Below are positions 10,582 to 24,691 of a DNA stretch of 64,000 nt, in pieces. The stretch lies in NCBI RefSeq assembly GCF_030052815.1, contig NC_079496.1:70545652-70609651 (forward strand). The letters are read 5' to 3'. The stretch is from Hevea brasiliensis. Its lineage: Eukaryota; Streptophyta; Magnoliopsida; Malpighiales; Euphorbiaceae. The translations under genes and the position numbers were made by a program. Position 1 is the first letter of the stretch; the number at the start of each line of letters is the position of its first letter. Below the pieces are notes generated by a model. That model was not told the DNA's origin. It did not search any database and worked only from the letters and a program-made list of their open reading frames with translations.

Positions 10582-11860
10582 ATGGAAGAAGGAGATCATT
10601 CCATGGAACAATCTTTCGAGGCTGAGGTTCAAGGGGAAGCCCCAACACTCCAAAACGTGAGTGAGTCAGCCACTCCAGCTCCTACTCCAGCACCGCAGTT
10701 TCCTGCTCAGTTTGCACAGCAGATGGCTACATTTTTCCAACAAATGGCAGGAATTGTGCCACTTCAAGTTCAGATGCAAGCACCTGTAGCACAACCACAG
10801 CCATCGGCTCAGCAATATGAAAAATTGATGAAATTTGAGGCCACCGAGTTTAAGGGCACTGTGGATCCACTAGAGGTAGAACAATGGTTGGAAAGAATGG
10901 AGCAGGTTTTCAGAAAGCTGCAGTGTACTGAAGAATTAAAATTTGAATATTCAGTATGTCTTCTCCAAGGGGATGCATATGAATGGTGGAAGACCATCCC
11001 CAACAGCTTGGTTAAGCCACCTGTGTTGACCTGGTTAGACTTTTTGAGGGAGTTTCAACAGAAGTGGGTCCCTGATGCTTATGTGGATATGAAGTTACAA
11101 GAATTCCTGAGTTTGAAATAAGGGGATAGAACAATAGCACAGTATGAATGGGACTTTTCAAGGCTAAGCCACTATGCTGGAAGCTTAGTCTCCACCCCCA
11201 GAGACAGATGTAAGAGGTTTGAGTCTGGGTTAAGGCCGAATCTGAGGATGCAAGTTGTGGGATTCAGACACTAGAATTTTTCTGAGCTGATTTCACAAGC
11301 CCTGGAACTAGAAAGGATAGAATCAGAAGGGGCAGTGAAGAAGGGTACACAAGAGAAAGAGAAGACTGAAAAAACTTCTGGTAAAGCACATGAAAGTGGT
11401 TCAGGGAAGAGGAAATAGTATGGAGGATCTAGTTTTTGCAGATCTGGTAGAGGTAGATTCTCTGGCCAAAGACCACCCCGGTCTGCTCAGCAGACCCAGT
11501 AAGCTTCTCGAGGATCTTTATCAGTTTGGCAGTGCGAGACCTGTGGTAGAATACATGGTGGGATGTGTTTCAAGGCCATAGGGGCATGCTACAACAGTAG
11601 AGGGGGTGGACATTTTGCTAAGGATTATACTAGTCCGTGCAGATCTGGACCTTCTGCTACATCTGAGGGATCAGCCCAAGTCTCTACACCTAGAGGGTCA
11701 CAGCCAGCTGGCAGAGGTAGAGGCAGAGGTAGGGGTCCTGGTAACACTCCAGGAAGTCAAAGTACTGTTAACCAGCCAGCACCCAGTGGTGCACCAGTCA
11801 GAGTGTATACAATGCGTTAAAGGGAGGAGGCTGAAACATCAGACGTAGTAGCTGGTAATT
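10582..11860 (+). pseudogene. gag: Element C gag (broken)
   Basis: Starts MEEGDHSMEQ at the ATG at 10582, the same start as in elements A, D and E. A proline/glutamine-rich N-terminus precedes the capsid-like Retrotrans_gag region (about 10840-11200), which includes ATEFKGTVDPLE, EQWLERMEQVF and DAYEWWK. The first stop (11119-11121) replaces the Gln seen in A. Further in-frame stops lie near 11275, 11418 and 11502. The nucleocapsid knuckle at 11587-11628 is damaged: two of the three Cys of CX2CX4HX4C are replaced (Ser, Tyr) while His remains. The frame continues into protease without its own terminator, as in chromoviruses. It would form the virus-like particle if intact; here it is a fossil. 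Confidence 0.88.
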
Positions 11861-14800
11861 TCTCCATCCTTGACCAAGATGTATATGTGTTGTTTGATCC
11901 TGGCTCCACACATTCATATGTCAGTGCTAGTGTGATGTGTTCTACTGCTATTCAGTGTGTACCAATGGACTATGATGTGCTAGTAACTAGTCCATTAGGC
12001 CAGGAGGTCAGGGTAAGTAGACTATATAGGGGTTATCCTTTGGTGATCCAAGGACACACTTTTCTGTCTAATTTGATTGAAATGCCCTTTAGAGATTATG
12101 ACATTATCTTGGGCATGGATTAGTTAGCCAGGCATCATGCAATGATTAACTTTAGACTGAAGACAGTCACTTTTGGTCTCCCTCAGTATGGTGATGTAGT
12201 AATACATGGGGAGAGGCAGTTATTGCCTTCAAACATCATTTCAGCTGCACTGGCTAGAAAAATGATTAGGAAGGGGTGTGAAACGTACTTGGCACATGTG
12301 ATAGACACCCAAGTGGGTAGTCTAGCATTGAGAAACATCCCCACAGTATGTGACTTTCCGGATGTATTTCCTTATGAATTGCTAGGATTACCTCCAAAAA
12401 GAGAGGTACAGTTTGAAATTGATGTTATGCCTGGTGTGGTCCCAATCTTTATAACACCATATAGAATGGCACCTGCAAAATTGAAAGAGTTGAAAGTGCA
12501 GTTGCAAGAGTTGCTTGACAAGGGCTTCATCCGCCCTAGTGTGTCACCTTGGGGAGCACCAGTGTTGTTTGTAAAGAAGAAGGATGGCATTCTCCGGTTA
12601 TGTATTGACTATCGACAGTTAAATAAGGTGAAAATAAAGAACAGATACCCATTGCCCCGCATTGATGACTTGTTTGATCAGTTAAGGGGTGCAGCTGTGT
12701 TCTCCAAAATTAACCTGAGATGAGGTTATTATCAACTGAAAGTACAAGAGCAGAGGATTCCTAAAACTGCCTTTAGAACCCACTATGGCCATTAGGAGTT
12801 CTTGGTCATGCCATTCGGGTTAACTAATGCTCCGGCTGCTTTTATGGATCTGATGAACACTATCTTTAGACCATACCTCAATCAGTTTGTGGTTGTGTTT
12901 ATAGATGATATATTGGTTTATTCGAGGAGTGCAGAAGAGCATGATAGACATCTGCGGATTGTACTATAAACTTTGAGGGAGAAACAGTTATATGCCAAAT
13001 TATCGAAGTGTGAATTTTAGCTGAAAGAAATATCTTTCTTGGGGCATGTAGTATTGGTAGATGGTATTAAGGTAGATCCTAGCAAGATAGAAGCTGTCCT
13101 TAATTGGAAGCCACCCAAAAATATTACAGAGATTCTCAATTTCCTTGGGTTAGCTGGATACTACCGCCGTTTTGTGAAAGGATTCTCAATGTTGGCATCT
13201 CCATTGACCAAGCTGCTTAGGAAAGATGTGAAATTTCAGTGGACGGACAAATGCCAATAGAGTTTTGATGAATTGAGGAGGTGTTTGACTGAGGCTCCAG
13301 TCTTAACTTTACCTACACCGGGTAAAGAATATGCAGTTTATAGTGATGCTTCTCATAATGGGTTAGGCTGTGTGTTGATGCAAGATTGAAATGTCATTGC
13401 CTATGCATCATGCCAGCTGAAACTGCATGAGAGGAATTATCCAACACATGACTTGGAGCTTGTAGCTATTGTGTTTGCTCTTAAGATCTGGAGGCATTAT
13501 TTGTATGGGGAGAAATGTTACATCAACATAGATCATAAGAGTTTAAAGTATTTGGGCACCCAGAAAGAACTAAATTTGAGAAAGAGGAGATGGTTAGAGT
13601 TGGTAAAAGATTATGATTGTTTGATAGACTATCAGCCACGAAAAGCTAATGGGTGGTTGACGCCTTAAGTCGCAAGACTATGGCAAGTCTACGGGTTATT
13701 CCTTTGTCTATGGTACACGAGTTGAGATCATTACATGCCAGCTTAGAGATTAATGATGAGGGGCAGACAGCAGTTGCATGGCATGTACAACCAGTATTAA
13801 GTGATCAGATCAGAATGGCTACTCAGAATGATCAGAAGTATCAGAAGCTGTTAGAAAAAGTCTGACAGGGCAAGAAACCAAAATTCTCAATAAGAGATAA
13901 TGGTCTATTGCTACACCAAGGCAGAATGTGTGTTCCTAATGATGTTGATTTGAGGCAGATCATTTTTAAAGAAGCATATGAGTCTCCTTTTGCCATGCAC
14001 CCTGGTGGTACAAAAATGTATAGAGGGCTAAAGGAGCATTACTGGTGGATGGGTATGAAGAGAGATGTGGCAGAGTTTGTTTCCAAATGCCTAAATTGTT
14101 AGCAAGTGAAGGCAGAGCATCAAGTACCAACTGGATTGTTACATCCACTACCAGTACCAGAATGGAAATGGGAGAGAATAACAATGGATTTTATGATGGG
14201 ACTTCCGAGGACACAGAAGAGTCATGATATAGTATGGGTCATTGTTGACAAACTGACCAAGTCTGCTCATTTTCTGCCAGTTCGGATGGACTACAGTTTA
14301 GAAAGATTAGCCAAGTTGTACCTTAATGAGATTGTAAGACTACATGGAGTGCTGGTATCCATCATATCAGACAGAGATCCTAGGTTCACTTCTAGATTCT
14401 GGGGTAGTCTTCAGAGAGCCCTATGAACTAGATTGAACTTCAGCACGGCATTCCACCCACAGACTGATAGCCAGCCTGAGAGGGTAATTCAGATCTTGGA
14501 GGACATGCTACGGGCTTGTATGATTGAGTTTGAGGGCAGTTGGGACACACACTTGCCTTTGATTGAGTTTGCTTATAACAACAGCTACCAATCAAGCATT
14601 GGGACGCCTCCATATGAAGCTTTGTATGGTAGAAAATGTAGAACCCCGTTGTTTTAGGATGACATGGGTGAAAGGAAGATGATTGGGCTCGAAATTGTTC
14701 AGCAGACTGAGGAGAAAATTAGGGCGATCAGAGATCGACTTAAGACTGCATCAGACCGTCAGAAGGCCTATGTTGATATGAAGAGAAGGGATATTAAATA

Positions 14801-14888
14801 TGTAATGGGTGACAAAGTATTCCTTAAGGTTTCCCCTTGGAAGAGGATTATGAGATTTGGCAGAAAGGGGAAACTGAGTCCTTGTTTC
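11861..14888 (+). pseudogene. pol: Element C pol, N-terminal part: protease, RT, RNase H, integrase start
   Basis: Aspartic protease with LFDPGSTHSYVS (catalytic Asp codon 11896-11898). RT follows at about 12350-13260 with [17 protein letters not shown] and the active-site FIDDILVYS (Asp-Asp codons 12904-12909). RNase H is at about 13300-13680, and the integrase zinc-binding region HPGGTKMYRG...KCLNC at about 13997-14101. The integrase core has its first Asp at 14187-14189, then SDRDPRFTS and QPERVIQILEDML. Stops occur at about 12121, 12721, 12967, 13018, 13258, 13387, 14101, 14410 and 14656. A one-base deletion near 13652 shifts the frame at the RNase H/integrase border. Solo LTR 2 interrupts the frame at 14889; after removing it and one GTTTC the frame is continuous. 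Confidence 0.9.
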
Positions 14889-17800
14889 TGTCACACCCTA
14901 CCCCTCTGTAAGGCATAACATGATCCCGTAGTATACCTAATGAATTACCAACTCCGTCTACTGATAATCCATTAAATACACTACAAGGGATTTTAAAAAC
15001 TTTTCTTACTTCTTTTACAGTGGTGAGCACTATTTACAGGTGTTAAAAACCTTTCTGAACTGAAGTGATAGAACTAACACATTTGAATTTTTTTTTTTGG
15101 AGTCTCTGTAAAAATTTTGGCAGAGCGCCATCTGTATTTTGGATAAAACAGTTCTTCAGAAAACCTGTAAAAAGCACTTCAATAGATTTCCAAATCTCAA
15201 CTCCAACATTTTTCTCAACACAACACATTTCTCAACTCAAATCCACAGTGATTTTTCAAAGACTGAGGTAAAAGAAATATAATACAATTTTTACAAGCCA
15301 AAATAACTCATAATTATTTTGCAACTTCAATGTACAATTTTTATTTACAACTGCTCAAAACCAACAACAATATGTACATACAGTGAACATACATTACATT
15401 ACAAAATACAAAATATTGGTATACTCATTATACCCGGTAGTCTCATTGGAGGTACTAGCGACCTAGTATCTCAGACTGTCTGCGTCTTTCTACCTGCAGC
15501 AATAAAAGCTATCGCTGAGACAATGTCTCAGTGGTGCACAACATTAACTAAATACAAATTTAAATCACAATTCATAATTCAAATAAATAGTGGATACTTA
15601 AAAACCATAGTTAAATTCAAGACAATACTGTCATAAGGAATTTAACACAATATCACAATAAATTTCAATAATCAAAACATAGTTAAATTCAAAAGACAGT
15701 AAATGTCAATAAGAATTTAAACTTCATTTCACAATTTATCAAATCGCATAACAACACAATTTAGTCGAATAAGTTAAGAATACAGTGTTGCCAATTCATT
15801 CACAACTTAAGCCATGACACAAATTTCCGATCAATGCCGCGTTGTACACCACGACAAAGCAATCACAACCCCACTAATCGAAATCAATGAGGAAGGGAGC
15901 TAGCTATATAATGAGTACTCATCCGATCACCTCAACTGGTAAACCAGAGAGGGAAAAATAAACGATCATGACTCCATAAATGGAGAAGGAAAATAAACGA
16001 TCACAACCCCATAAATGGAGAAGGAATGATACGATACTGTCATGCTAAGTGTGAACACAAAATCAATTCCAAACATTTTATTCAAATGATTCGTGAGAAT
16101 CCAATAAATTTCCAAAGTCATAATTTCATTCACAAAATGGCAACACAATTCATAATTAACTTTGATTTTCACAAATCCCACTAAACCAATTTTTCCACAA
16201 ATTCAAACCATTTACAATGCTTTTTAAGCGATAAGTATCCATCAATATCATTCAAACAATTTCTCACAGTTTCAAATCATTTACAATGCTTTTCAAGCAA
16301 TAAATATCCATTCAAATACATTTCCACAATTTAAAACAATAATATACAAATAGTCAATATTTATTTCAATTGAAAATAATTCAAGAGAAATAGTTGTTGT
16401 GCACAAATACAATTTAAATCAATAACATACAATTAATCATATGAAATCTTATTCAGAGTAAAATCAGTTGAAAACTAGTTGTGCACAAACCTCTGATAAC
16501 TGTCTCCTGGTCTGGACTTAGTGTTTCCTTCCCTTTTCCTGAGTCTTTGGTAACTGAGAAACACAATTTGAAGTGTTTCAGTACTAAATTAAACTGTCTC
16601 TAACGATAATGTTCGATAAGTAATTCACTGAAGGCTATTATTTGCTGAATACCTTTATTTGCTTAATCACCTAATATACCGACCCTCAATGTATTTTAGG
16701 TAAATTAGGTTTTAGTGTCATTAATATGTCACATTTGATAGGGTTTTAGGGTTGGTACGTTTTACCAAACTCGTTTCCTTGTTTAGTGCGTTTTAATGCA
16801 ACTTACTGGATTCCGGAATACTAGTTTGACCTAACCGGACGACCTAGTTCCCTCAGTTTTCGGGTTTTGGTCAAAACTACAAACTTGTAGATCTATGTCT
16901 TATTGCACGCGGGGCAAAATTTCAGGTCAATCCGAGTTATGTAGACCAAGTTATGGTCATTACACTATTGCTGGTCAAATGGCATCAAATTAGGTCAATT
17001 TTAGGTCAATTTGGTCAACTCTGGTTCGGCCAGTTTTTGGACCCGAACTTGTGCAAGCTTTTTGACTTGCTTCTGGTCATTTCTTGGCTTTGGTGTCTTC
17101 ATAAGACTTGTAGGTATGGGTCTTAACTATTCATGGTTAAAATTTCAGGTCAATTGGACCTATTTTGAGTGAGTTATGGCCTAAACACTAACTGCTGCCC
17201 AATTGGTCAGTTTTCAGGTTTCAATTGCACTTAATCCGAATTGGTCATTTTCTTAGGTCACCTTGCAAGCAGAATTTTGGTTTGTTTTCTCAATGAAAGT
17301 TGGCACATTTTGTGCCTAGTTCCACCTCCAATAGGTCTCATACCAATTGAGGTTACACATTTAAACTTATTGGCTAAAATGTACACTGCCCTTAACTACC
17401 TTATTTAACATACATCAATTACACACTTCACTACTATATGTGCACTTCCCCTTACTATTTCTGTTTTGGTTCATTACCAAAACCATATTCCACTTTACAT
17501 TAACATCACTTTGGGCAGATTACAATTATCCTCAATACACCAATTAACACTCAAATTTACAAGTTCTAAGTACAATCACATACACACCTAACCATTACAA
17601 ATTCTTACATACACTTTACACAATCAATCTATATACATATCCATCAAACTTCTATGTCAATATTCTGCCAACACCTTCATGAACACACACATTTATTCAA
17701 GAATCCCCAAGCTGCCGAAATTCTTCCTCAATACCAAAGTGTCCTACAATCATCAATTTTCATCCAAGTGCAAAAATCACCTTATACATATGAAGTAATT

Positions 17801-18884
17801 CACTAGGTTATTAAATCACCATAACCAACATCATTTCCCATCAAATATATGCACAATTATTTCATCAAATACATGACTACATGGCTGCCCAAAAATGGAT
17901 ATCTCAATAACTCTTCAAACTTAAAAATTTCCTTCACAAAACTAACACCCATAACATGTACACAAAGTTTAACAAAGAAATCTTAAAAAATGCTAACTTA
18001 CCTTATGGTTGGGACTTGTTAAACCTTCACCAAACTTCTTGATTTTAGTATCAAACCCTTCCTTGTGATGTGTAGACAATTTTTCATGAAGGAACCTAAG
18101 AGATTGGAGTTGAAATGGAGGGGTTGATGGAGCTTGCATGAAAATGGAAATGGAGGTTTTCTCTCCTCCTTCAATTCGGCTTGGATGATAAATGAAGAAG
18201 ATGAAGTTGCTGCTGGATATAGTGGACTTACATCAGCCTCATTTTGTGTTTAATTTATTTCTTTAGTGGCCCACTCACTCCATTTAATCATATAATAAGC
18301 CTAAATGTGTTATTTACACATTTTTCACTCCATTTTTGGTTATTTGTATTAGGTACCCCCAATTTAATTTTTCATTTTATTTTATAAGTGTAATATTATT
18401 TATTTTTAATGGACATTTAGGTCAAAAGACAATTCGGGATGCCAAATGACCATAATGCCCCTGTTCGGGTTGCATTCCCGATTTTTCGGTAATACCGGGT
18501 TTTGTCTGTTTTTCGATTTCTCACTTTTCTTTGTACTAACTATTTAATTTTTCTTTGATCTTTCTATTAATATTTATTCTTCAATAAGGGTCTATTTAAG
18601 TCCTACAAATATTTTCTAGGATTCCCCGCAGTCCAGGGCTAGTCAACAGTCCACGCCGTGACTTTCCAGTGCGGTCACCCATCGTTAGGTTTCCCGGCTC
18701 GCTTAACTTGATCACATTTCTTTGCTATTATTTTTCCTTTGTTTTTCTTGTATTTTCTTTTCTTGTATTTCATTATTTTATGTCTCCTCACTCATATTGA
18801 AGTGTAGTTCTAGGCATCCTAGCTGTCCGAACAACATTGGTCACCGGAACAGTAGAACGCACTACCGAACTTAGGGGTGTTACA
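14889..18884 (-). mobile_element. Solo LTR 2 of the D family (reverse), inserted in C integrase
   Basis: TGTCACACCC at 14889 to GTGTTACA at 18884, 3996 bp, flanked by GTTTC (14884-14888 and 18885-18889). Highly similar to the D LTRs and to solo LTR 1 outside the replaced segment of the latter. No interior sequence. Its arrival came after, or contributed to, the death of C. Confidence 0.93.
15515..15531 (-). other. Conserved LTR stem-loop (solo LTR 2)
   Basis: Perfect inverted repeat CTGAGACA-A-TGTCTCAG next to GTGGTGCACA (reverse of TGTGCACCAC). Confidence 0.65.
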
Positions 18885-18889
18885 GTTTC

Positions 18890-19227
18890 ATTGGGCCATA
18901 TGAGGTTCTGGAAAGAGTGAGTCCTTTGGCATATCGTTTGGCATTACCTCCAGAGTTAGAGAAGATACATAATGTCTTCCATGTGTCTATGTTGAGGAGG
19001 TATCAATCAGACCCATCTCATGTACTACCTGTGAAAGAAATTGAAGTGAATCCAGACCTCACATACGAGGAAGAACCCATAGAGATTTTAGCTTATGAGG
19101 TGAAGTAGCTACGAACAAGCAGATCCTGTTAGTGAAAGTTCTGTGGAACCATCATTCGGGTAAGGAGGCTACTTAGGAACAAGAGGAGGACATGAGGAGA
19201 CAGCACCCACAGCTATTCAGAGATTGA
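18890..19227 (+). pseudogene. pol: Element C pol, C-terminal part: integrase end and chromodomain
   Basis: Resumes the integrase after solo LTR 2 with FIGPYEVLERV-like text, then LAYRLALPPELEKIHNVFHVSML (GPY/F-type region) and a C-terminal chromodomain at about 19000-19227: LTYEEEPIEILAYEVK, then a stop, then VLWNHHSGKEAT and EEDMRRQHPQLFRD before the natural TGA at 19225-19227. Chromodomains of this class steer integration to heterochromatin, which fits the nested landscape. Stops near 19106 and 19173. Confidence 0.85.
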
Positions 19228-19260
19228 TACCAGGTAAAATTTCGAGACGAAATTTATTTT

Positions 19261-19274
19261 AAGGGGGGGAGAAT
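19261..19274 (+). promoter_or_regulatory. Polypurine tract of C
   Basis: AAGGGGGGGAGAAT immediately before the 3' LTR start at 19275; would prime plus-strand DNA synthesis. Confidence 0.85.
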
Positions 19275-20973
19275 TGTAACACCCCTATTTACATAGCTGG
19301 TATATTTCACTATTCCGGTGACCGGTGTCGGTCCGGACAACTGAGGGGACTAGAACCACACTTAAGACAACTAGATAAGCCCTGAACACAAATAATTAGT
19401 AATTGATAATTAGTTAAGTATAAATAAGAAAATACAACACAAGAAGTTAAATAAGTCGAGAGTCACAGCGATGGGTGACCTTCTCGGGAAGGATTACGAA
19501 GTCGATTTAAACTCAAATTTCGAACAGTAAAATGTGACGCCGCGGTCCTTAGGACCATTGTGAACACAGTGGAAAAGAGAAAATCATGAAAGAGAATTGT
19601 TAAGCCAGTCAAATAATTAGGTTAGGGATCCGGAAGAAATATTGAATTATTTGCAAACTAGATCGAACTGGCAAGGGGCAATTTGGTCAATTGACCCTGA
19701 GAGCTGACTCCTAACCTAACTGTCAAATAAAATCAAAGAAAAGAAAATTTCAGAATCGGAAATTAAATTAAAGAACTAATGGAAAAATAAATAGAAAAAG
19801 AAAAGAAAAAGTGAAAAGAGATGACATCATGCATGACATCATACATGATGCCATAAATATTATAATTAAAAATTTATTTAATTTAATTTGTGGTCTTCCT
19901 AATACACATAAAAGAAAAAAAAAATTCATTTATCTTCATCTTGTTGCCATCCCTCTCCCTTAGCACTCTTTCATTTTTCTTTCTTGAAACCACCATGAGA
20001 GCTCACTCAAGCTCTCATAAACCCTAAATTCAGCCACAAATTCCCTAACCCCCTTAAGCAAACCTTGCAAGTGGACCTTGATATGAAGCTTGGATGCCAT
20101 TAAAACCAAGAAAGTGAGGAGAATTGAAGATTAAAATTCTGCACTAATGTTTGTGATCCAACTTGAATTTTTTTTTTGTTTGATTCTAGTGCTTGTGATT
20201 GAATGAACTTGGAAATAAACTTAAAATAAAATGAAAATAAGTATTGGGGGACAAAGTTAAATTTAGGCCAGCTTGTTAGGGTGTTGGATTTGATAGTGTT
20301 TAGTTAAACTAAACATGAATTAGAGCTTAAATAATGTTGAATATATGATTAGTGTAATGATTTGATTAGGAATTAATCAATGGCATGAACTAGGATTTTG
20401 GCATCTAGGGTTTTGGAAGAAAAAAATGTGAGAAATTGTTAAATGATGTGTTGGACTTGGTTTGAGGTGAGAAATGGTCATTTGTGACCAATTGGAGTAT
20501 GTTAGAAGTATTGGAACCAAATACAAATTTAGATTGCTTAAGGTCATGCTACAGGCAGCGGGACCAAGGTCCCTTTCAGGGCCAAAACTAAAAATTTACA
20601 AGTCCAATTGTTGTGAGGCCAATTGGGACTGAAACTAGACATGAAATGGTACATTTTTCATTCAGGAATCATGCCCAAAAAGTGACCAAAACCGAGTGAA
20701 CAAATTGACCAAATCCAGACGTAGGCAATCTGACCTGTACAAAAACTACCAAATGAATAGTATTTGTTCATTTGGCTATAACTTGGGCTAGGCAGGTCTA
20801 AATGACCTGAAATTTTATCAGTGGAAAGCTGAGATATGGACCTAAAACTTTCATGAAGAACACAAACCCAAATTATGCCCTTAACCAAGTCATTTGGCCA
20901 CTCAAATATTGTGACCTAAAACTGCCAGAACCAGTTTGGTATGTGAGTATAGTTGGAGTTCCCATACCTTTTA
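19275..20973 (+). repeat. Element C 3' LTR, first part
   Basis: Colinear with 6987-8960 of the 5' LTR except for loss of about 277 bp: GTTTGGT near 20940 joins directly to ATGTGAGTATAG, with TGGT at both breakpoints of the 5' copy (8666-8669 and 8943-8946). Interrupted at 20973 in TTTTA by solo LTR 3. Noncoding. Confidence 0.9.
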
Positions 20974-23900
20974 TGTAACACCCCTAAGTTCGGTAATGCG
21001 TTCTACTGTTCCAGTGACTAGTGTTGTCCGGACAGCTAGGATGCCTAGAACTACACTTCGTTATGATTGAGGAGACATAAAATAATGAAATACAAGAAAA
21101 TAAAATACAAGAAAAACAAAGGAAAAATAATAGTAAAGAAATGTAACCAAGTTAAGCAAGCCGAGAACCCTAGCGATGGGTGACCGCACCAGGAAAATAT
21201 TTTTTGGACTTAAAGAGACATCAATTGAAGTATAAATACCATAAGAAATATTAAATAAAAATTAATTAATTAGTACAAAGAAAAGTGAGAAATCGAAAAA
21301 TGGACAAAACCCGGTATTACCGAAAAATCAGGAATGCAACCCGAACAGGGACATTGTGGTCATTTGACACCCTGAGTTTCTTTTGACCTAAATGTCCATT
21401 AAAAATACATGATATTATATTTGTAAAATGTCATGAAAAATTAAATTAGTGGTACCTAATTCAATTAGCAAAAATTAGGGACTTAATGTGGGAATATGGA
21501 AAGTTTAACATTATTTATTATTAACCTATGTTAGTGGAGCACTAAGTAAATTATTATATACCATATAATACCCTAAGTGGACAGAAATGTCCACTAACAT
21601 TCTGCAATTCATCTTCTCCACTTGAAAAATTCATTTGGAAGAATAAAAGCTCTCAAACCTCTCCCATGGCCGCACCATGCATGGAGCTCAAGTTCTCCAT
21701 GATCAAGCCTTGATTTCTTGCAAGTGTCTTCATGAAAAATGATCCTCACACCATGGGCAGTAGATAGGCAGCAAGAAATGAAAGTTTTTATGGAGTTTTG
21801 AAGAATTTCCAAAGTGGTAAGTTTGAGTTTTTTATTATTGTTTTATTAAAGTTTGTAAGGATGTTATGGGTGTGTGATTTATGGAGAAATTTTTGAGGTT
21901 TGATGTTGAATGGGGATGTGTACTTTTGGCAGCCATGGAAACACTTTGAAGGCAGTTTATTTTTGCTTGTAAATGGTGAATTAAATGATTGATTAAATGT
22001 ATATTGTGTAGGAAATTGTTTGGGTGATGTATACTTAGTATATGTAAATGTGAATTGAAATTTGAAGCTTGGAAATTAATGGAATGTAAAGGTACCATTG
22101 CGGCAGTTTGTTAACTCTTGAGGAATGCTGGAATTCATGCTTGGTTTATGGAATAATGGTGTTGAATTGTGATAGTGGTTATGGCAGTTTGAGGGTGTGT
22201 ATGATGGTGTGAAGTTGAACATGTAAAAGTGTTATGGATAGGTGCTTAAATTGTTGTAAATTGAGTTGAAAAATTCTACACTTTATGGTGTATGTTGGAT
22301 GCAATTGTAAGCTGCCAAAATGACCTATAATGTGTTGTAAATTATGTTGAGGTCATGATACAACCAGAATTGACTTGAATATTGAGTTTGGTAAGTGTTA
22401 GGAGTGATCCTTGATGTGTATGAAAGAAATGCAATAAGGCAGTTTGTGTTTTAGGCCTATAACTTTAAGTGTGTGGCTCCAATTGGTATGTGACCAATTG
22501 GAGGTCAAACTAGGCACAAAATGTTCCAACTTTCATGAAGGAAGCATACCAAAATTCTGCTTGCAAGGTAGCTTGAAAAATGACCAAATCCGGATTAAGT
22601 GCAATTGAGGCCTGAAAATTGACTATTTGGGCAGCAGTTAGTGTTTAGGCCATAACTCACTCCAAACAGGTCCAATTGACCTGAAATTTTGACCATGAAT
22701 AGTTAAGACCTATATCTACAAGTCTTATGAAGACACTAAAGCCTAGAAATGACCATAAGCAAGTCAAAAAGCTTGCACAAGTTCGGGTCCAAAAACTGGC
22801 CGAACCAAATTTGACCTAAAATGACCTAAAATGACCAATTTTAGTGCAATCTGACCAGCAATAGTAAAATGACCATAACTTGGTCTACATAACTCAGAAT
22901 GACCTGAAATCTTGCCCCGCGTGCAATAAGAAATAGATCTACAAGTTTGTAGTTGTGGCCGAAACCTGAAAACCGAGGGAACTAGGTCGTCCGGCTAGGT
23001 CAAACTAGTATCCCGGAATCCAGCAAATTGCAAGAAAATGCAGTATACACGGAATTGAAATTGGTAACATGTACCAACCCTAAAAGACTATCGATATATT
23101 AGGTTGATTAAGCAAATAATAGCATTCAGTGAATTACTTATCAAGCATTATCGTTAGAGACAGTTTAATTAAGTACTGAAACACTTCAAATTGTGTTTCT
23201 CAGTTAGCAAAGACTCAGGGAAAGGGAAGGAAACACTGAGTCAAGACCAGGAGACAGATACTAGAGGTTTGTGCATAACAGTTATTTCTTTCAATTTTTC
23301 AATAGAAATAAATTATGACTATTTGTATATTATTGTTTTTAATTATGGAAATGTGTTTGAATGGATACTTATTGCTTGAAAAGCATTGTAAATGGTTTGA
23401 AACTGTGGAAAAAATTGATTTAGTGTGATTTGTGAAAATTGAAGTTAATTATGAATTGTGTTGCCATTTTGTGAATTAAATTATGACTTTGGAAATTTAT
23501 TAGATTCTCACGAATCATTTGAATAAAATGTTTGGAATTGATTTTGTGTTCACACTTAGCATGACAGTATCATATCATTCCTTCTCCATTTATGGAGTCG
23601 TGATCGTTTATTATTCTCCCTCTATGGTTTACCAGTTGAGGTGATCGGATGAGTACTCATTATATAGCTAGCTCCCTTCCTTATTGATTTCGATTAATGG
23701 GGTTGTGATTGCTTTGTCGTGGTGTACAACGTGGCATTGATCAGAAATTTTGTGTCATGGCTTAAGTTGTGAATGAATTGGCAACACTGTATTCTTAAAT
23801 TATTTGACTAAATTGTGTTATTATGCAATTTGATAATTTGTGAAATGGAGTTTAAATTCTTATTGACATTCACTGTCTTTTGATTTTAACTATGTTTTGA

Positions 23901-24686
23901 TTACTAAGATTTAATGTGATATTGTGTTAAATTCCTTATGACATTCATTGTCTTGAATTTAACTATGGCTTTATGTATCCATCATTTATATGATTTATGA
24001 ATTGTGATTTAAAGTTGTATTTGGTTAATGTTGTGCACTACTGAGACATTGTCTCAGCAATAGCTTTTCATTGCTGTCGCAGGTAGACAGACGGACAGGG
24101 CAGCAGACTAGGCTGCTAGTACATTCAGCGAAAGATCATCGGGTATATTGAGTATACCACATTTTGCATTTTATACTGTAATGTATGTACACTGTATGTA
24201 TATATTGTTCTTGGTTTTGAGCAGTTGTAAATTATAATTGTACATTGAAGTTGTAAAATAAATTATGAGTTATTTTGGCTTGTAAAATTTGTACTGTATT
24301 TCTTTTATCTCAGTCTTTGAAAAATTATTGTGGATTTGAGTTGAAAAACATATTGTGTTGAATTATGTTGGAGTTTGAGATTGAGGAATATATTTGAAGT
24401 GCTTTTACAGGTTTTCTGAAGAATTGTTTTATTCAAAATACAGAGGGCACTCGGCCAAAATTTTTACAGAAATTCCTAATAATTCAAATGTGTTATCTCT
24501 TTCACTTAAGTTCAAAAAAAAAAAAATTTAACACCTGTAAATAGTGCTCACCACTGTAAAAAGAACTAAGAAAAGTTTTTAAAATCCTTTGTAGTGTATT
24601 TAATGGGTTATCAGTAGATGAAGTTGGTAATTCATTAGGTATACTACGGGATCATGTTATGGCTTACAAAGGGGTAGGGTGTGACA
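20974..24686 (+). mobile_element. Solo LTR 3 of the D family (forward), inserted in the C 3' LTR
   Basis: TGTAACACCCCTAAGTTCGG at 20974 to GGTGTGACA at 24686, 3713 bp, flanked by TTTTA (20969-20973 and 24687-24691). It is the forward-strand version of solo LTRs 1 and 2, the most diverged of the family here, with GCCATAACT-type units anchored at 22459, 22652 and 22875. No interior. Confidence 0.93.
24041..24057 (+). other. Conserved LTR stem-loop (solo LTR 3)
   Basis: Perfect CTGAGACA-T-TGTCTCAG after TTGTGCACTA. Followed by CAATAG...CTGTCGCAGG, a possible second stem. Confidence 0.65.
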
Positions 24687-24691
24687 TTTTA

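Noticed and set aside
12372..12590. Antisense open frames within RT and integrase regions
   Set aside because: Shadows of the conserved pol frame on the opposite strand.
21609..22098. Reverse open frames, one His/Asn/Ile-rich, in solo LTR 3
   Set aside because: Low-complexity reading of AT-rich LTR; interrupted in solo LTRs 1 and 2.
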